Assembly: GCA_021776785.1 (NCBI GenBank)
Contig: JAJFFF010000044.1
Coordinates: 346,230-410,229, forward strand
Reading direction: 5' to 3'
Source of the DNA: Planctomycetota bacterium
GTDB taxonomy: Bacteria; Planctomycetota; PLA2
DNA: 64,000 bases
The position numbers and the translations under genes were made by a program. The stretch's first letter is position 1, and each line of letters begins with the position of its first letter. Under the pieces are notes generated by a model, which made no database searches, was not told the origin of the DNA, and worked only from the letters and a program-made list of their open reading frames with translations. Shown piece after piece: positions 7,711-15,845 of this stretch.

Positions 7711-10254
7711 ATGAGAACCACGGACCACTTAAACTTCGAGTCCCGCCGCCACTTGCGGAGGGACTTCACCATGCCGGGCGCGGCACCGAGCTACGCCCCT
7801 GACCTGGCGCTCGAACCGAAGCACATCCAGATCCAAATGGCGTTCGACGTGGACGCCAAAACGGCGGCCGGCACGGTCACGACAACGATCCGCGCGAATC
7901 GCGCGGGCGCGCGCTCGATCAAACTCAACGCCATTTCATTTGAAGACGTCTCCGTGGCGGGCCCCGATTCCTGGCGCTACGACGGCGAGTTTCTGCACGC
8001 GACATGGAACAAGGGCTTCGACAAGGACGAGCAGCGCACGCTTGCCGTGACCTACCGCGTCGTCGATCCGGTGAGCGGACTCTTCTTTCGCGGGCCCGAC
8101 GACCACTACCCGCAACGCGAGCGTCTCTGCTGGACCGACCACGAAACCGAACGTGCGCGCTACTGGCTACCGTGCGTGGATTACCCGACGGTGCGCACGA
8201 CATTGTCGTTCGATCTCACGGGCCCCGCCGGCATGACGATTCTCGCCAACGGAAAACTTATCGAGAGCGGTCCGGGCATGGCGAAGTGGCAACTCGAACA
8301 GCCTTGCCCGAGCTATCTGTGCTGCATCGTCTTGGGCGACATGGTCACGTACGAAGACGAGACCGTCGACGGCGTCACGATCGCCTACTTTGCGTCCAAG
8401 CAGTTCCAACCCGATCACCTACACAAAGCATTCGGCAACACGCCGGCCATGATGCGGTGGCTCACCGAGCGACTGCGGCGCCCGTTTCCCTACCCGAAGT
8501 ACTTCCAAGCCGCGCTACCGGGACTCGGCGGCGCGATGGAGAACATCTCGCTGGTCACGTGGGACGCGATCTTCATGTGCGACCAGACGCTCAAAGACGA
8601 GTGGGGCGATCTTGTCGATGCGATCAACATCCACGAAATGGCGCACAGCTACTTCGGTGACGATGTGGTCTGCCGCCACTTCGAACACGCCTGGCTCAAG
8701 GAGTCGTGGGCGGTGTACATCGAGACGGCCTATTGGGAAGAGAACGTGGGAAGGGATGAGGCGGACTACGATTTTTTCCGCAACGCACGCAGCTACATCG
8801 ACGAGGCGGACAATCAATACGTCCGCCCGATCGTGACGCGGACCTACAACTCCAGCTGGGATCTGTTTGATCGGCATCTCTACCCGGGCGGCGCGTGTCG
8901 CCTTCACATGTTGCGGCACGCCGTCGGGACCGAGACGTTTTGGGACGCGACGGCGGACTATGTCGCCACGTACAGCGGAAGGGTCGTCGAGACGGCCGAT
9001 TTCCGCCAGATGATGGAGAAACACTCGGGGCTCAACCTCAACCGCTTCTTCGACCAGTGGATCTACGGCAAGGGCTATCCCAAGCTCAAAGTGACGTTCA
9101 GCCACGACGCGGAAAAAAACCAAGCGACGCTCACCATCGAACAAACCCAGGTTGATGAGAAGACAGGTGTCGGCCTCTTCGACCTCGACTTAGAGATCAC
9201 GCTCGAAGACGAGAACGGCTGGACGACGCGCACCGTCGCCGTGCATGACCAGCGTCACGTTGTGATGCTTTCGACCAAGGGCAAGCCGACGCAGATTCGG
9301 ATCGACCCGGAAACGAAAGTGCTGTTTGGGTTGGAGTTCCATCCGGGCTTCGACATGCTCAACAAGACGATGCGCGAGGCGCCCGACATCGTGAGCCGCA
9401 TTCGCGCAGCGGAGACGTTGATCGACAAGGGCACGCGCAAGGGAATCGCCGCCGTCCGCGAAGCGATGCAGAAGGAACCGTACTACGGCGTGCGGGAAGC
9501 GGTCGCCAAGGCGTTGGCCGCCGCGCCGTCGCCGGGTGTAGCGGAAACGCTTGCCGCGATGTTGCTCGACGAGAAGGAGCCGCGCATTCAGCGCACACTC
9601 GCGCGCGCATGCGGCGCGTTTCGGGACGAGCGTTTGCGCGCCGCGTTGCTGACCTACTTGGAGAGCGCAACGCCGCCGCCGTTTGCCCGCGCCGCCGCAC
9701 TCCAAGCGCTCGGCGCGCAGCGCAACCCGGACGATCTTGAGCGGTTGCACGCGGCGACACAGAAAGACGACCTCCATCGCCTCGCTGCCGGCGGCGCGTG
9801 GGGCGGGCTCGCGCAATACCGCTCGGAGGAAACGTTTGCCGCGTTCTTACCGCAGGTGCGATACGGCGTCGAAGACGAACGTTCGCGCCGCGCCGTCGTT
9901 ATGTCCCTTGCTGCAAGTGCAAAGAACCAGCGACGCGAGGAGAAAGAACGCGCCGTGGATGCGCTCATCGACCTCACGCGCGATCCGAGCTCCGACATCG
10001 CGATGCGCGCAGCCGCCGCCCTCGCGGGACTGCAGGCCGGACGCGCCGCAAGTTCGATCGCCAACGTGAAACGCCGCGTTTCCGAGCAAGAGGTTGTCTC
10101 CCTCGACCGCCACCTTGCCCGACTCCGCTCGGGTCCTCCCGGCGAAGCGGTCGGCTCGCTCAAAAAGCAGGTCGAGAAGCTCGAAGAAAAGTGCCGCAAG
10201 TTCGACGAACGCGTGCAGGACTTAGAAGCCAAGCACGAGGACAAGAAATCATGA
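7711..10254 (+). CDS. M1 family aminopeptidase with C-terminal HEAT-like repeats
   Basis: 847 residues. The exopeptidase motif GGAMEN is at about 273-278; the zinc site HEMAH is at 308-312 with the third ligand Glu331 in WLKESWAVY, exactly the HEXXH-X18-E spacing of M1 gluzincins. Residues up to about 210 form the N-terminal beta saddle. From about 550 the sequence turns into alpha-helical HEAT-like repeats, and the last 30 residues (SLKKQVEKLEEKCRKFDERV) are a coiled coil. No signal peptide, so probably cytoplasmic. TACGGT at 7695-7700 lies ten bases before the ATG. Coupled to a GNAT gene by an ATGA overlap. Confidence 0.85.
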   Translation: MRTTDHLNFESRRHLRRDFTMPGAAPSYAPDLALEPKHIQIQMAFDVDAKTAAGTVTTTIRANRAGARSIKLNAISFEDVSVAGPDSWRYDGEFLHATWNKGFDKDEQRTLAVTYRVVDPVSGLFFRGPDDHYPQRERLCWTDHETERARYWLPCVDYPTVRTTLSFDLTGPAGMTILANGKLIESGPGMAKWQLEQPCPSYLCCIVLGDMVTYEDETVDGVTIAYFASKQFQPDHLHKAFGNTPAMMRWLTERLRRPFPYPKYFQAALPGLGGAMENISLVTWDAIFMCDQTLKDEWGDLVDAINIHEMAHSYFGDDVVCRHFEHAWLKESWAVYIETAYWEENVGRDEADYDFFRNARSYIDEADNQYVRPIVTRTYNSSWDLFDRHLYPGGACRLHMLRHAVGTETFWDATADYVATYSGRVVETADFRQMMEKHSGLNLNRFFDQWIYGKGYPKLKVTFSHDAEKNQATLTIEQTQVDEKTGVGLFDLDLEITLEDENGWTTRTVAVHDQRHVVMLSTKGKPTQIRIDPETKVLFGLEFHPGFDMLNKTMREAPDIVSRIRAAETLIDKGTRKGIAAVREAMQKEPYYGVREAVAKALAAAPSPGVAETLAAMLLDEKEPRIQRTLARACGAFRDERLRAALLTYLESATPPPFARAAALQALGAQRNPDDLERLHAATQKDDLHRLAAGGAWGGLAQYRSEETFAAFLPQVRYGVEDERSRRAVVMSLAASAKNQRREEKERAVDALIDLTRDPSSDIAMRAAAALAGLQAGRAASSIANVKRRVSEQEVVSLDRHLARLRSGPPGEAVGSLKKQVEKLEEKCRKFDERVQDLEAKHEDKKS

Positions 10255-10781
10255 CGCAAACGGAGTGGACCATTCGCCTCGCCGAAGATGGCGACGGGCC
10301 CCGCCTCGGACAACTCCATGTTGACGCGTGGCACGAAGCGTACACGGGTCTCGTCGCGGACGAGCTATTGGCGTCGCTTGACGTGAGCGAACGTCAGGCC
10401 GCGTGGTCTTCGCGCCTTCCTATTGACCTGAGCGAACCGAATCGCACGTGGGTCGCTGAAGTCGGCGACGAGCTGGTCGGGTTCGCCGGCTGCTGTCCGT
10501 GCCGCGACAAAGATCTCGCGCCAGAAGACTGCGGCGAAATCAGCGCAGCGTACATTCGCGCGGCGTATTACGACCGCGGTCTGGGCTACGCTCTGATCGG
10601 TCCGACGCTGCGCCACCTGCGCGCGTGCGGGCACCGCGTCGCGACGCTCTGGGTGCTCCAAGGGAACGAGCGCGCGATTCGATTCTACGAACGGGTCGGG
10701 TTCAAGGCCGACGGCGCGGAAAAGACGGGACATCGCAACGGCCACCCGATTCCGGAGCGGCGCTACCGCATGACGCTGTAG
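10251..10781 (+). CDS. GNAT family N-acetyltransferase
   Basis: 176 residues. The acetyl-CoA binding loop is degenerate but placed as expected (YYDRGLGYALI, about 103-113), followed by the conserved NERAIRFYERVGF segment near 140-153. Start ATG overlaps the stop of the M1 peptidase gene (ATGA), so it is translated by coupling. The acyl acceptor is unknown; an N-terminal or small-molecule amine is possible given the aminopeptidase neighbour, but this is only context. Confidence 0.8.
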   Translation: MTQTEWTIRLAEDGDGPRLGQLHVDAWHEAYTGLVADELLASLDVSERQAAWSSRLPIDLSEPNRTWVAEVGDELVGFAGCCPCRDKDLAPEDCGEISAAYIRAAYYDRGLGYALIGPTLRHLRACGHRVATLWVLQGNERAIRFYERVGFKADGAEKTGHRNGHPIPERRYRMTL

Positions 10782-10785
10782 CCGC

Positions 10786-11343
10786 CTATTTCGGCGGCTG
10801 GGCTTGCTCTTGGATGTAGCGCGTCCACACCGCCTGGCGTTGGATCAGGTAGTCGCGCGGCGCGTCGGGGTCGTACGCGTTTCCGTCGTGGCTGTAAATG
10901 CGTCGCAACGCGTCGATCGTCATCGTCCGAATGTGGCGATGTTCGTGGAGCAGCCCCGCGACCAACTGCAAGCTCATCTTGTAGCGCGCGGCGAGCGTGA
11001 ACTGAGCGGGCGGTTTGTACTGCTCCACGAGCAGATCCGGCAAGCGCTTCACAAGTTCCATGTCGTCCGGATCGACCGCGGTGGGTTTCTTGTTGATGCC
11101 GGGATAGCGCAACAGCGCGCGCACGACTTCAAACCCATCGAGCGCGCGCCCATCAAACATCGGCTCTCGTTTCTCAAACGCCGCACACATAGCTTGGAGG
11201 CGCGCCCGCCCCTTGAGACGGGCCTTGGGGGCGGGTGCCCCCACCGAACTCGGACGCACATCCGGGCGCGGAGGAGGCTCGTCCTCGCCACAGCCGCACA
11301 GAAAGCACCCGCCCACGATCAAAACAGCCAAACGAATCTGCAT
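10786..11343 (-). CDS. Lipoprotein of unknown function
   Basis: 185 residues. The N-terminus is a lipoprotein signal (VGGCFLCGCGED, lipidated Cys in LCGC), then a Pro-rich linker, then a soluble helical domain of about 120 residues ending in AQPPK. I recognise no family. The ATG at 11343 is preferred to a GTG directly before it; TATAAG lies upstream but within the end of the methyltransferase gene, 8 bp away, so it may also be read from the upstream unit. It converges with the GNAT gene, leaving only 4 bp between the stops. Confidence 0.65.
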   Translation of the reverse strand: MQIRLAVLIVGGCFLCGCGEDEPPPRPDVRPSSVGAPAPKARLKGRARLQAMCAAFEKREPMFDGRALDGFEVVRALLRYPGINKKPTAVDPDDMELVKRLPDLLVEQYKPPAQFTLAARYKMSLQLVAGLLHEHRHIRTMTIDALRRIYSHDGNAYDPDAPRDYLIQRQAVWTRYIQEQAQPPK

Positions 11344-11351
11344 CACCGTTC

Positions 11352-12143
11352 TTATACGTCGGCCGCTGCCGGTTTGGCGAGTTCGGCCAAAAAGACAGCC
11401 GTGACATAGCGGCGGTTGGCCACGCCGCCGTACTGGCCGTCGATCAACGCTTCGATTTCGGCAAACAACGCCTCGCGAACGGCCGGCGCCAGCGTGCGAT
11501 GGTCCGAGAACGTGTTGAGCAGCCGCAAGTAATCCGCGCTATTCAGGTTCAGTTCCCAGGGGACCAAAGAGACTTCGGGCGCGGCGAACAGGCCGGAGTC
11601 GGCGATCGCCCGCGACCGCTTCGCCACCCTCTCATCCAACGTTGGGTATTCGCCGTCGCGCGCGCCCGGGTAGCGCTCCTCGTAGATTTTTTGAATGTCT
11701 TGGGCGAACGGCCACACGGCGCCGGGGTGCAGATGCCACACGAGCGCGAGGTGCCCGCCTTCGCGCAATGCGTCGGCGCATCGTCGATACCCCACAGCCG
11801 GATCGATCCAATGAAACGCCGAGAACGACGCGACCAAGTCGTAGCCGCCCGCGAGCGAACACGTTTCAAAATCCTCGACGCGGATCGACACCGTGTCGTA
11901 GTCGGCAACGTGGGCGCGGGCGCGCGCGGCGAGGGCGTCCCCCAATTCGATCGCGTCCACGCGGTAGCCGCGCTCGGCCAACGCGCGCGTCGCCTGTCCT
12001 GTGCCGCAGCCGATCTCCAGCACCTGCCCCGCGGGGCACACGCCGGCGATGTTGTCAAACACAGCATCCGGATAACCCGGACGCACCGCCGCGTAGCTAT
12101 CGGCGGCGTCGTTGAAAGTCGTGCGGCGCGACCGGTCGCTCAT
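11352..12143 (-). CDS. Class I SAM-dependent methyltransferase
   Basis: 263 residues. SAM-binding motif I reads VLEIGCGTGQATRALAERG (about 44-62), the acidic end of strand 2 is in RVDAIELG, and motif post-I is followed by DLVASFSAFHWIDP, which matches the Methyltransf_11/25 group. The ATG at 12143 overlaps the stop of the upstream dehydrogenase gene (ATGA), so the two are coupled. Substrate unknown; small-molecule O- or C-methylation is the usual activity of this group. Confidence 0.8.
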   Translation of the reverse strand: MSDRSRRTTFNDAADSYAAVRPGYPDAVFDNIAGVCPAGQVLEIGCGTGQATRALAERGYRVDAIELGDALAARARAHVADYDTVSIRVEDFETCSLAGGYDLVASFSAFHWIDPAVGYRRCADALREGGHLALVWHLHPGAVWPFAQDIQKIYEERYPGARDGEYPTLDERVAKRSRAIADSGLFAAPEVSLVPWELNLNSADYLRLLNTFSDHRTLAPAVREALFAEIEALIDGQYGGVANRRYVTAVFLAELAKPAAADV

Positions 12144-13144
12144 AGCCCCGCAGCGACGGCGGCCGTAAACTCCATCGTGTTCAGGGAACCGCCCAGGTCT
12201 GCTGTACACTCGCCGTCGGCGATCCGCGCGATCACGGAATCGCGCACCTTGCGCGACCACTTCGGCTCCTCGATGTGCTCCAACAACATCGAGAACGCAA
12301 GCAGCGACGCCGTGGGGTTGGCTTTGTTTTGCCCGGCGATGTCGGGCGCGGTGCCTCCCGCCGGATCAAACATCGCGATCTTCACTTTCCCGCCCGGCGA
12401 AAAGCTGTAGCTCGCGCTCGCGCCGAGACCGATGCTGCCTACAAGCCCGCAGGCCATGTCCGACAAGAAGTCGCCGTACTCGTTGAGGCACAAGACGATG
12501 CGGAAATTCGACGGGTTCAAGATGATCTTGGCGAGCAACGCGTCAAACAGCTCGACTTTGTGTTGTACGGTCGGAAACCGCTCGCCCACTTCGCCGACGA
12601 CGTCCTCGAAAAGCCCATCCGTGATCCGTTGAATGGTGTGCTTGGACGCCGAGGTCATCGTCACGCCCAACTTTTTGGCCAGGCGAAACGCGAACTCCGC
12701 GGCGTTGCGGCAGGGCCGGCGCTCCACGATGCGCAAGGACACAGCGGCGTCGGTTCCGATCATGCGACCGGGATCGGCGTACGTGCCACCGGTGGCCACG
12801 CGAATGATGTGAAGATCCACGTCATCAGAGAAGTTCTCGCTCACGCCCTCGATCGAAAACACCGGGCGGTGGATGACGCTGAAGTCGAGCCGCCGCCGCA
12901 GGATCGCGTTGGGACTCTCTTTCTCGGTCACCGTCGGGTACTTGATCGAAACGCGTGTGTCTTCCATCGCGGCGACCGCCTCGTCGTACACGATGCGCCC
13001 CTTGGCGTTGCGGCTCTCGAGCGAGAAATCGACGGGACGGAAGCGAAAGTCGATCGGAAGCGCATCGGCCAACATGTGCGTTGCCGCAAGCAACTCAGGA
13101 CCGATACCGTCACCCAACAACTCTGTAATTTCGATCGCAGCCAT
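12140..13144 (-). CDS. Isocitrate/isopropylmalate dehydrogenase family enzyme
   Basis: 334 residues, the usual length of NAD-dependent members. GDGIGPE lies near the N-terminus. The substrate-loop signature SPNAILRRRLDFSVIHRPV has the Ser-x-Asn arrangement of isocitrate dehydrogenases rather than the Arg-rich isopropylmalate loop. The metal-binding Asp set is in YGDFLSDMACGLVGSIGLG and the cofactor loop in GGTAPDIAGQNKANPTAS. Isocitrate is the likelier substrate, but homoisocitrate or tartrate-like substrates are not excluded. TACCTT (13151-13156) ends six bases before the ATG. First gene of a unit with the methyltransferase and perhaps the lipoprotein gene. Confidence 0.8.
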   Translation of the reverse strand: MAAIEITELLGDGIGPELLAATHMLADALPIDFRFRPVDFSLESRNAKGRIVYDEAVAAMEDTRVSIKYPTVTEKESPNAILRRRLDFSVIHRPVFSIEGVSENFSDDVDLHIIRVATGGTYADPGRMIGTDAAVSLRIVERRPCRNAAEFAFRLAKKLGVTMTSASKHTIQRITDGLFEDVVGEVGERFPTVQHKVELFDALLAKIILNPSNFRIVLCLNEYGDFLSDMACGLVGSIGLGASASYSFSPGGKVKIAMFDPAGGTAPDIAGQNKANPTASLLAFSMLLEHIEEPKWSRKVRDSVIARIADGECTADLGGSLNTMEFTAAVAAGL

Positions 13145-13196
13145 GCGGGGAAGGTACCCGAAAAGCCTCCAATCTCTGAGAATCCGCGCGCGCCGG

Positions 13197-14228
13197 CTAC
13201 CGCACTTCGCGCCACTGCGCGCGATAGCGGATCCCCATGCCGACAATGCGATGCAGAAGATCCTCGTACGAAATGCCGACGTGAGCGGCGGACTCGGCGA
13301 ATTCCTCGTCGCACGCGAGTTGCGGGTTGGGGTTTGCCTCGATGAGGAACACGCCGCCGTCGTCGTTCAAACGTAGGTCCATCCGCGCGTAACCGCTCAT
13401 CCCGAGTTGCCGATACGCGCGCTTGCACAGTTTGACGATCCGCGCTTCCGCGCCGTCTGGGAGATCCGTCGCCGGGCCGGTCTTGATTCCGATCTGGTCC
13501 TGGTATTTCTCATCCCACTTGACCTTCTCGGTCGCGATCGCAGGCGCGCCTTCGGGCAAGTTCGTAAACCGCATCTCCCAGATCGGAAGCAGCTGCAACC
13601 GGCGATTGCCCATCATGCCGACGTAGAGTTCGCGCCCTTCGATGTATTGCTCGGCAATCGCATCCGTTCCGATCGACGCGTGGATGAACTCGACGCGCTC
13701 GCGCAGCTTTTCGTCGCTTGCGACAATCGACTTCTGCGAAATCCCGAGTGACGCGTCCTCCGTCAGCGACTTCACGAGCAACGGAAGCGCGAGGTCAGAA
13801 CGGCGCCGGACTTTGCGCCCCATCTCAAACACCTGAAAGCGAGGCGCGCGAATGCGGTGATACGCCAGCACTTTCTTGGACAGCGCCTTGTCGTGCGCGA
13901 GCGTAAGTCCGCGCGGGTTGCAACCCGTATACGGCTGTCGCATGAGTTCGAGATAGCTCACGACGTGCTGGTCATAGAGCGCCACGCCGTGAAACTCTTC
14001 GAGCATGTTGAACGCCACATGCGGCTTGAATTCCAAGATCGCCTCACGGATGGTTCCGAGGTCGCTGCTCACGCCCAACGCCCGAACATCGTGCCCCATC
14101 TTGCGAAGATTCGACGTGACATCGAACTCCGTCTTCCACGACTGGATCTCTTTCTCGGTGTAGCCATCCAGAAACTCGGGCGGAACGAGATCCTCGTGAA
14201 CGAGAACAAGAATGCGGCGGCGCCTCAT
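13197..14228 (-). CDS. ATP-grasp ligase, D-Ala-D-Ala ligase-like
   Basis: 343 residues. N-terminal pre-ATP-grasp domain with MLEEFHGVALYDQ (about 79-91) and YTGCNPRGLTLAHDKALSK (about 104-122, as in D-Ala-D-Ala ligases: YTGS...DK). The nucleotide site includes PLLVKSL and EQYIEGRELYVG, and the metal-binding end reads ARMDLRLNDDGGVFLIEANPN (DxR...ExNxN). It lacks the usual murein cluster around it, so the true product may be another dipeptide or a peptide modification. The ATG at 14228 overlaps the stop of the metallopeptidase gene (ATGA), showing the pair is translated together. Confidence 0.8.
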   Translation of the reverse strand: MRRRRILVLVHEDLVPPEFLDGYTEKEIQSWKTEFDVTSNLRKMGHDVRALGVSSDLGTIREAILEFKPHVAFNMLEEFHGVALYDQHVVSYLELMRQPYTGCNPRGLTLAHDKALSKKVLAYHRIRAPRFQVFEMGRKVRRRSDLALPLLVKSLTEDASLGISQKSIVASDEKLRERVEFIHASIGTDAIAEQYIEGRELYVGMMGNRRLQLLPIWEMRFTNLPEGAPAIATEKVKWDEKYQDQIGIKTGPATDLPDGAEARIVKLCKRAYRQLGMSGYARMDLRLNDDGGVFLIEANPNPQLACDEEFAESAAHVGISYEDLLHRIVGMGIRYRAQWREVR

Positions 14229-15259
14229 AGCGCAATCCGCAATCTGCCGTCGCTGAGATAGTTCATGGTTTGGACGGCCACCATGAGCATCGCGTTGGTC
14301 TTGGTGTGTTGCTCTTCCAGCGTGCGGCGCAGCTTGAGATCGCGGCAGCGCAGCGTCATGTCGCGCAAGACCTTGTCGATCGAGTAGGGGTGCGCGCCGG
14401 TCCATTCGCTGACCGCCTGCCGAATCTCCCGACTGGCGCGCCGGATAAAGTTGGCGGCGGTCTCGGCGCTCGGCGCGCCGTCGGCGGTAGGCGGAAACAG
14501 CCGCCGCAAATCGCGCGTGTAGAAGTCCGCGGACTCGTCCGCGTACTTGCCCTGCTTGCGTCGGTAGTGCTGCCGCAGAGTGGAACGGAGCTGGCTCAAC
14601 GGGTCGGCTTTCCGCCGCGTCTTGATCACGGGCGCACGGCCCACGACGCCTTGCATCAATTCGTCGACGAACTCGATTTTTTTGAGCGCGGGCCAACCCG
14701 CATACTGGCGACGCCACTTGCTGCGCGGCTGCAGCCACACGGCAAACGTCTCCGCGAAGTCTTCAGACGGATGCGCCTGCGCGTACCACCAATCCAGGTG
14801 CAAGACGTAGTCACGGCTGAACGGCTTCGGACGGTAATACGTGGGATATCGCTGCCCCGCCCGCCCGAACACTTTTTGCCACGCCCGCTTGAAGTGCAAT
14901 CGGTACGCGGTGGAGTACGCGTGACCGGCTTCGTGACGCAAGATCTGCATGCACTGTCGTGGGGTACCCCCTTCGACTTCGTACATCATGTTTTTTTCGA
15001 GTCGCGTGAGGCGCGGGTGCGCAAGATAGAACGGTACCGCGATGCCAGGCACGCCGTCGGGGCTAAACCACTCGCTCGAATACCACGCGTGGGGCCGAAA
15101 TCGGAGCCCGCGTTCTTCGAGCTCACCGTACAGCCGGTCGAGCGAAGTCGCCATGGGCGTGCTGTTCACGCGCACGCCGAGGTCGCAAAAGCGCAGATCG
15201 AGCAAGGCCTCATCGGAATGCCGCGCCCAAACCGGCCCTTTGCGACTACGACTCGCCAT
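14225..15259 (-). CDS. Zinc metallopeptidase-like protein coupled to an ATP-grasp ligase
   Basis: 344 residues, no signal peptide. The zinc motif HEAGHAYSTAYR is at about 109-120 and a downstream acidic motif EDFAETFAVWL at about 164-174 supplies a likely third ligand, as in gluzincins of the 'putative zinc-binding metallopeptidase' type. The C-terminal part (from about 235) is helical and basic. TACAAT (15266-15271) ends six bases before the ATG, and this -10 overlaps that of the divergent membrane protein gene. The ATGA overlap with the ATP-grasp ligase suggests a peptide-processing or peptide-building function for the pair (inference). Confidence 0.7.
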   Translation of the reverse strand: MASRSRKGPVWARHSDEALLDLRFCDLGVRVNSTPMATSLDRLYGELEERGLRFRPHAWYSSEWFSPDGVPGIAVPFYLAHPRLTRLEKNMMYEVEGGTPRQCMQILRHEAGHAYSTAYRLHFKRAWQKVFGRAGQRYPTYYRPKPFSRDYVLHLDWWYAQAHPSEDFAETFAVWLQPRSKWRRQYAGWPALKKIEFVDELMQGVVGRAPVIKTRRKADPLSQLRSTLRQHYRRKQGKYADESADFYTRDLRRLFPPTADGAPSAETAANFIRRASREIRQAVSEWTGAHPYSIDKVLRDMTLRCRDLKLRRTLEEQHTKTNAMLMVAVQTMNYLSDGRLRIAL

Positions 15260-15265
15260 CTCAGA

Positions 15266-15275
15266 ATTGTAGACT
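15266..15275. promoter_or_regulatory. Overlapping divergent -10 elements
   Basis: TACAAT on the minus strand (15266-15271) and TAGACT on the plus strand (15270-15275) share two base pairs. Each ends exactly six bases before the start codon of its gene (15259 minus, 15282 plus). RNA polymerase could not use both at once. Confidence 0.5.
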
Positions 15276-15281
15276 CCGACC

Positions 15282-15845
15282 GTGCCCAAAAGCCGCATCG
15301 CTCTCGTCGCCCTAGTCGCCGCCAACCTCCTTCCCATCTTCGCGGTGCTGATCTGGGACTGGAAGGTGTTTGAGCTGATGGGCCTCTACTGGGCGGAGAC
15401 GGCCGTCATCGGGGGATTCAACATCTTGAAGATGTTGCGCATCGCCGGCCCCCGCGCGATTCCCCTCTGCGTGTTTTTCACGGTGCATTTCGGCGGATTC
15501 ATGGCCGGGCACGGGTTCTTCGTTCTGCACATGTTCGGCGACGAATCGAGCAGCCTGTGGCAGACCGTGAGCGATGTGCGCTGGCAACTGATCGCGTTGG
15601 TCGTGAGCCACGGATACTCGTACTTCGCCTACTTCGTATGGGGCGACGAGTACAAGGCGCGCAAGCTTGCGAAACAGATGTTTGTGCCCTACCCGCGCAT
15701 CATCGTCATGCACGTCACGATCATCTTCGGCACGATGCTCGTGATGGCGATGGGCTCCAATATCGGCCCGCTGCTACTCCTAATCGCGCTCAAGATCGGA
15801 AGCGATATTTTTTCGCACCGCCTCGAGCACAAGGTCAAGTCGTAG
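15282..15845 (+). CDS. Integral membrane protein, DUF6498-like
   Basis: 187 residues with about five membrane segments, including IALVALVAANLLPIFAVLIW at the N-terminus and IIVMHVTIIFGTMLVMAMG near 145. The central YWAETAVIGGFNILKM and the HFGGFMAGHGFFVLHMF segments, with conserved His and Glu inside the membrane, fit the DUF6498 family of uncharacterised membrane proteins. Starts at GTG 15282 with TAGACT six bases upstream. The 3' end overlaps the convergent M3 peptidase gene by 11 bp. Function unknown. Confidence 0.65.
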   Translation: MPKSRIALVALVAANLLPIFAVLIWDWKVFELMGLYWAETAVIGGFNILKMLRIAGPRAIPLCVFFTVHFGGFMAGHGFFVLHMFGDESSSLWQTVSDVRWQLIALVVSHGYSYFAYFVWGDEYKARKLAKQMFVPYPRIIVMHVTIIFGTMLVMAMGSNIGPLLLLIALKIGSDIFSHRLEHKVKS

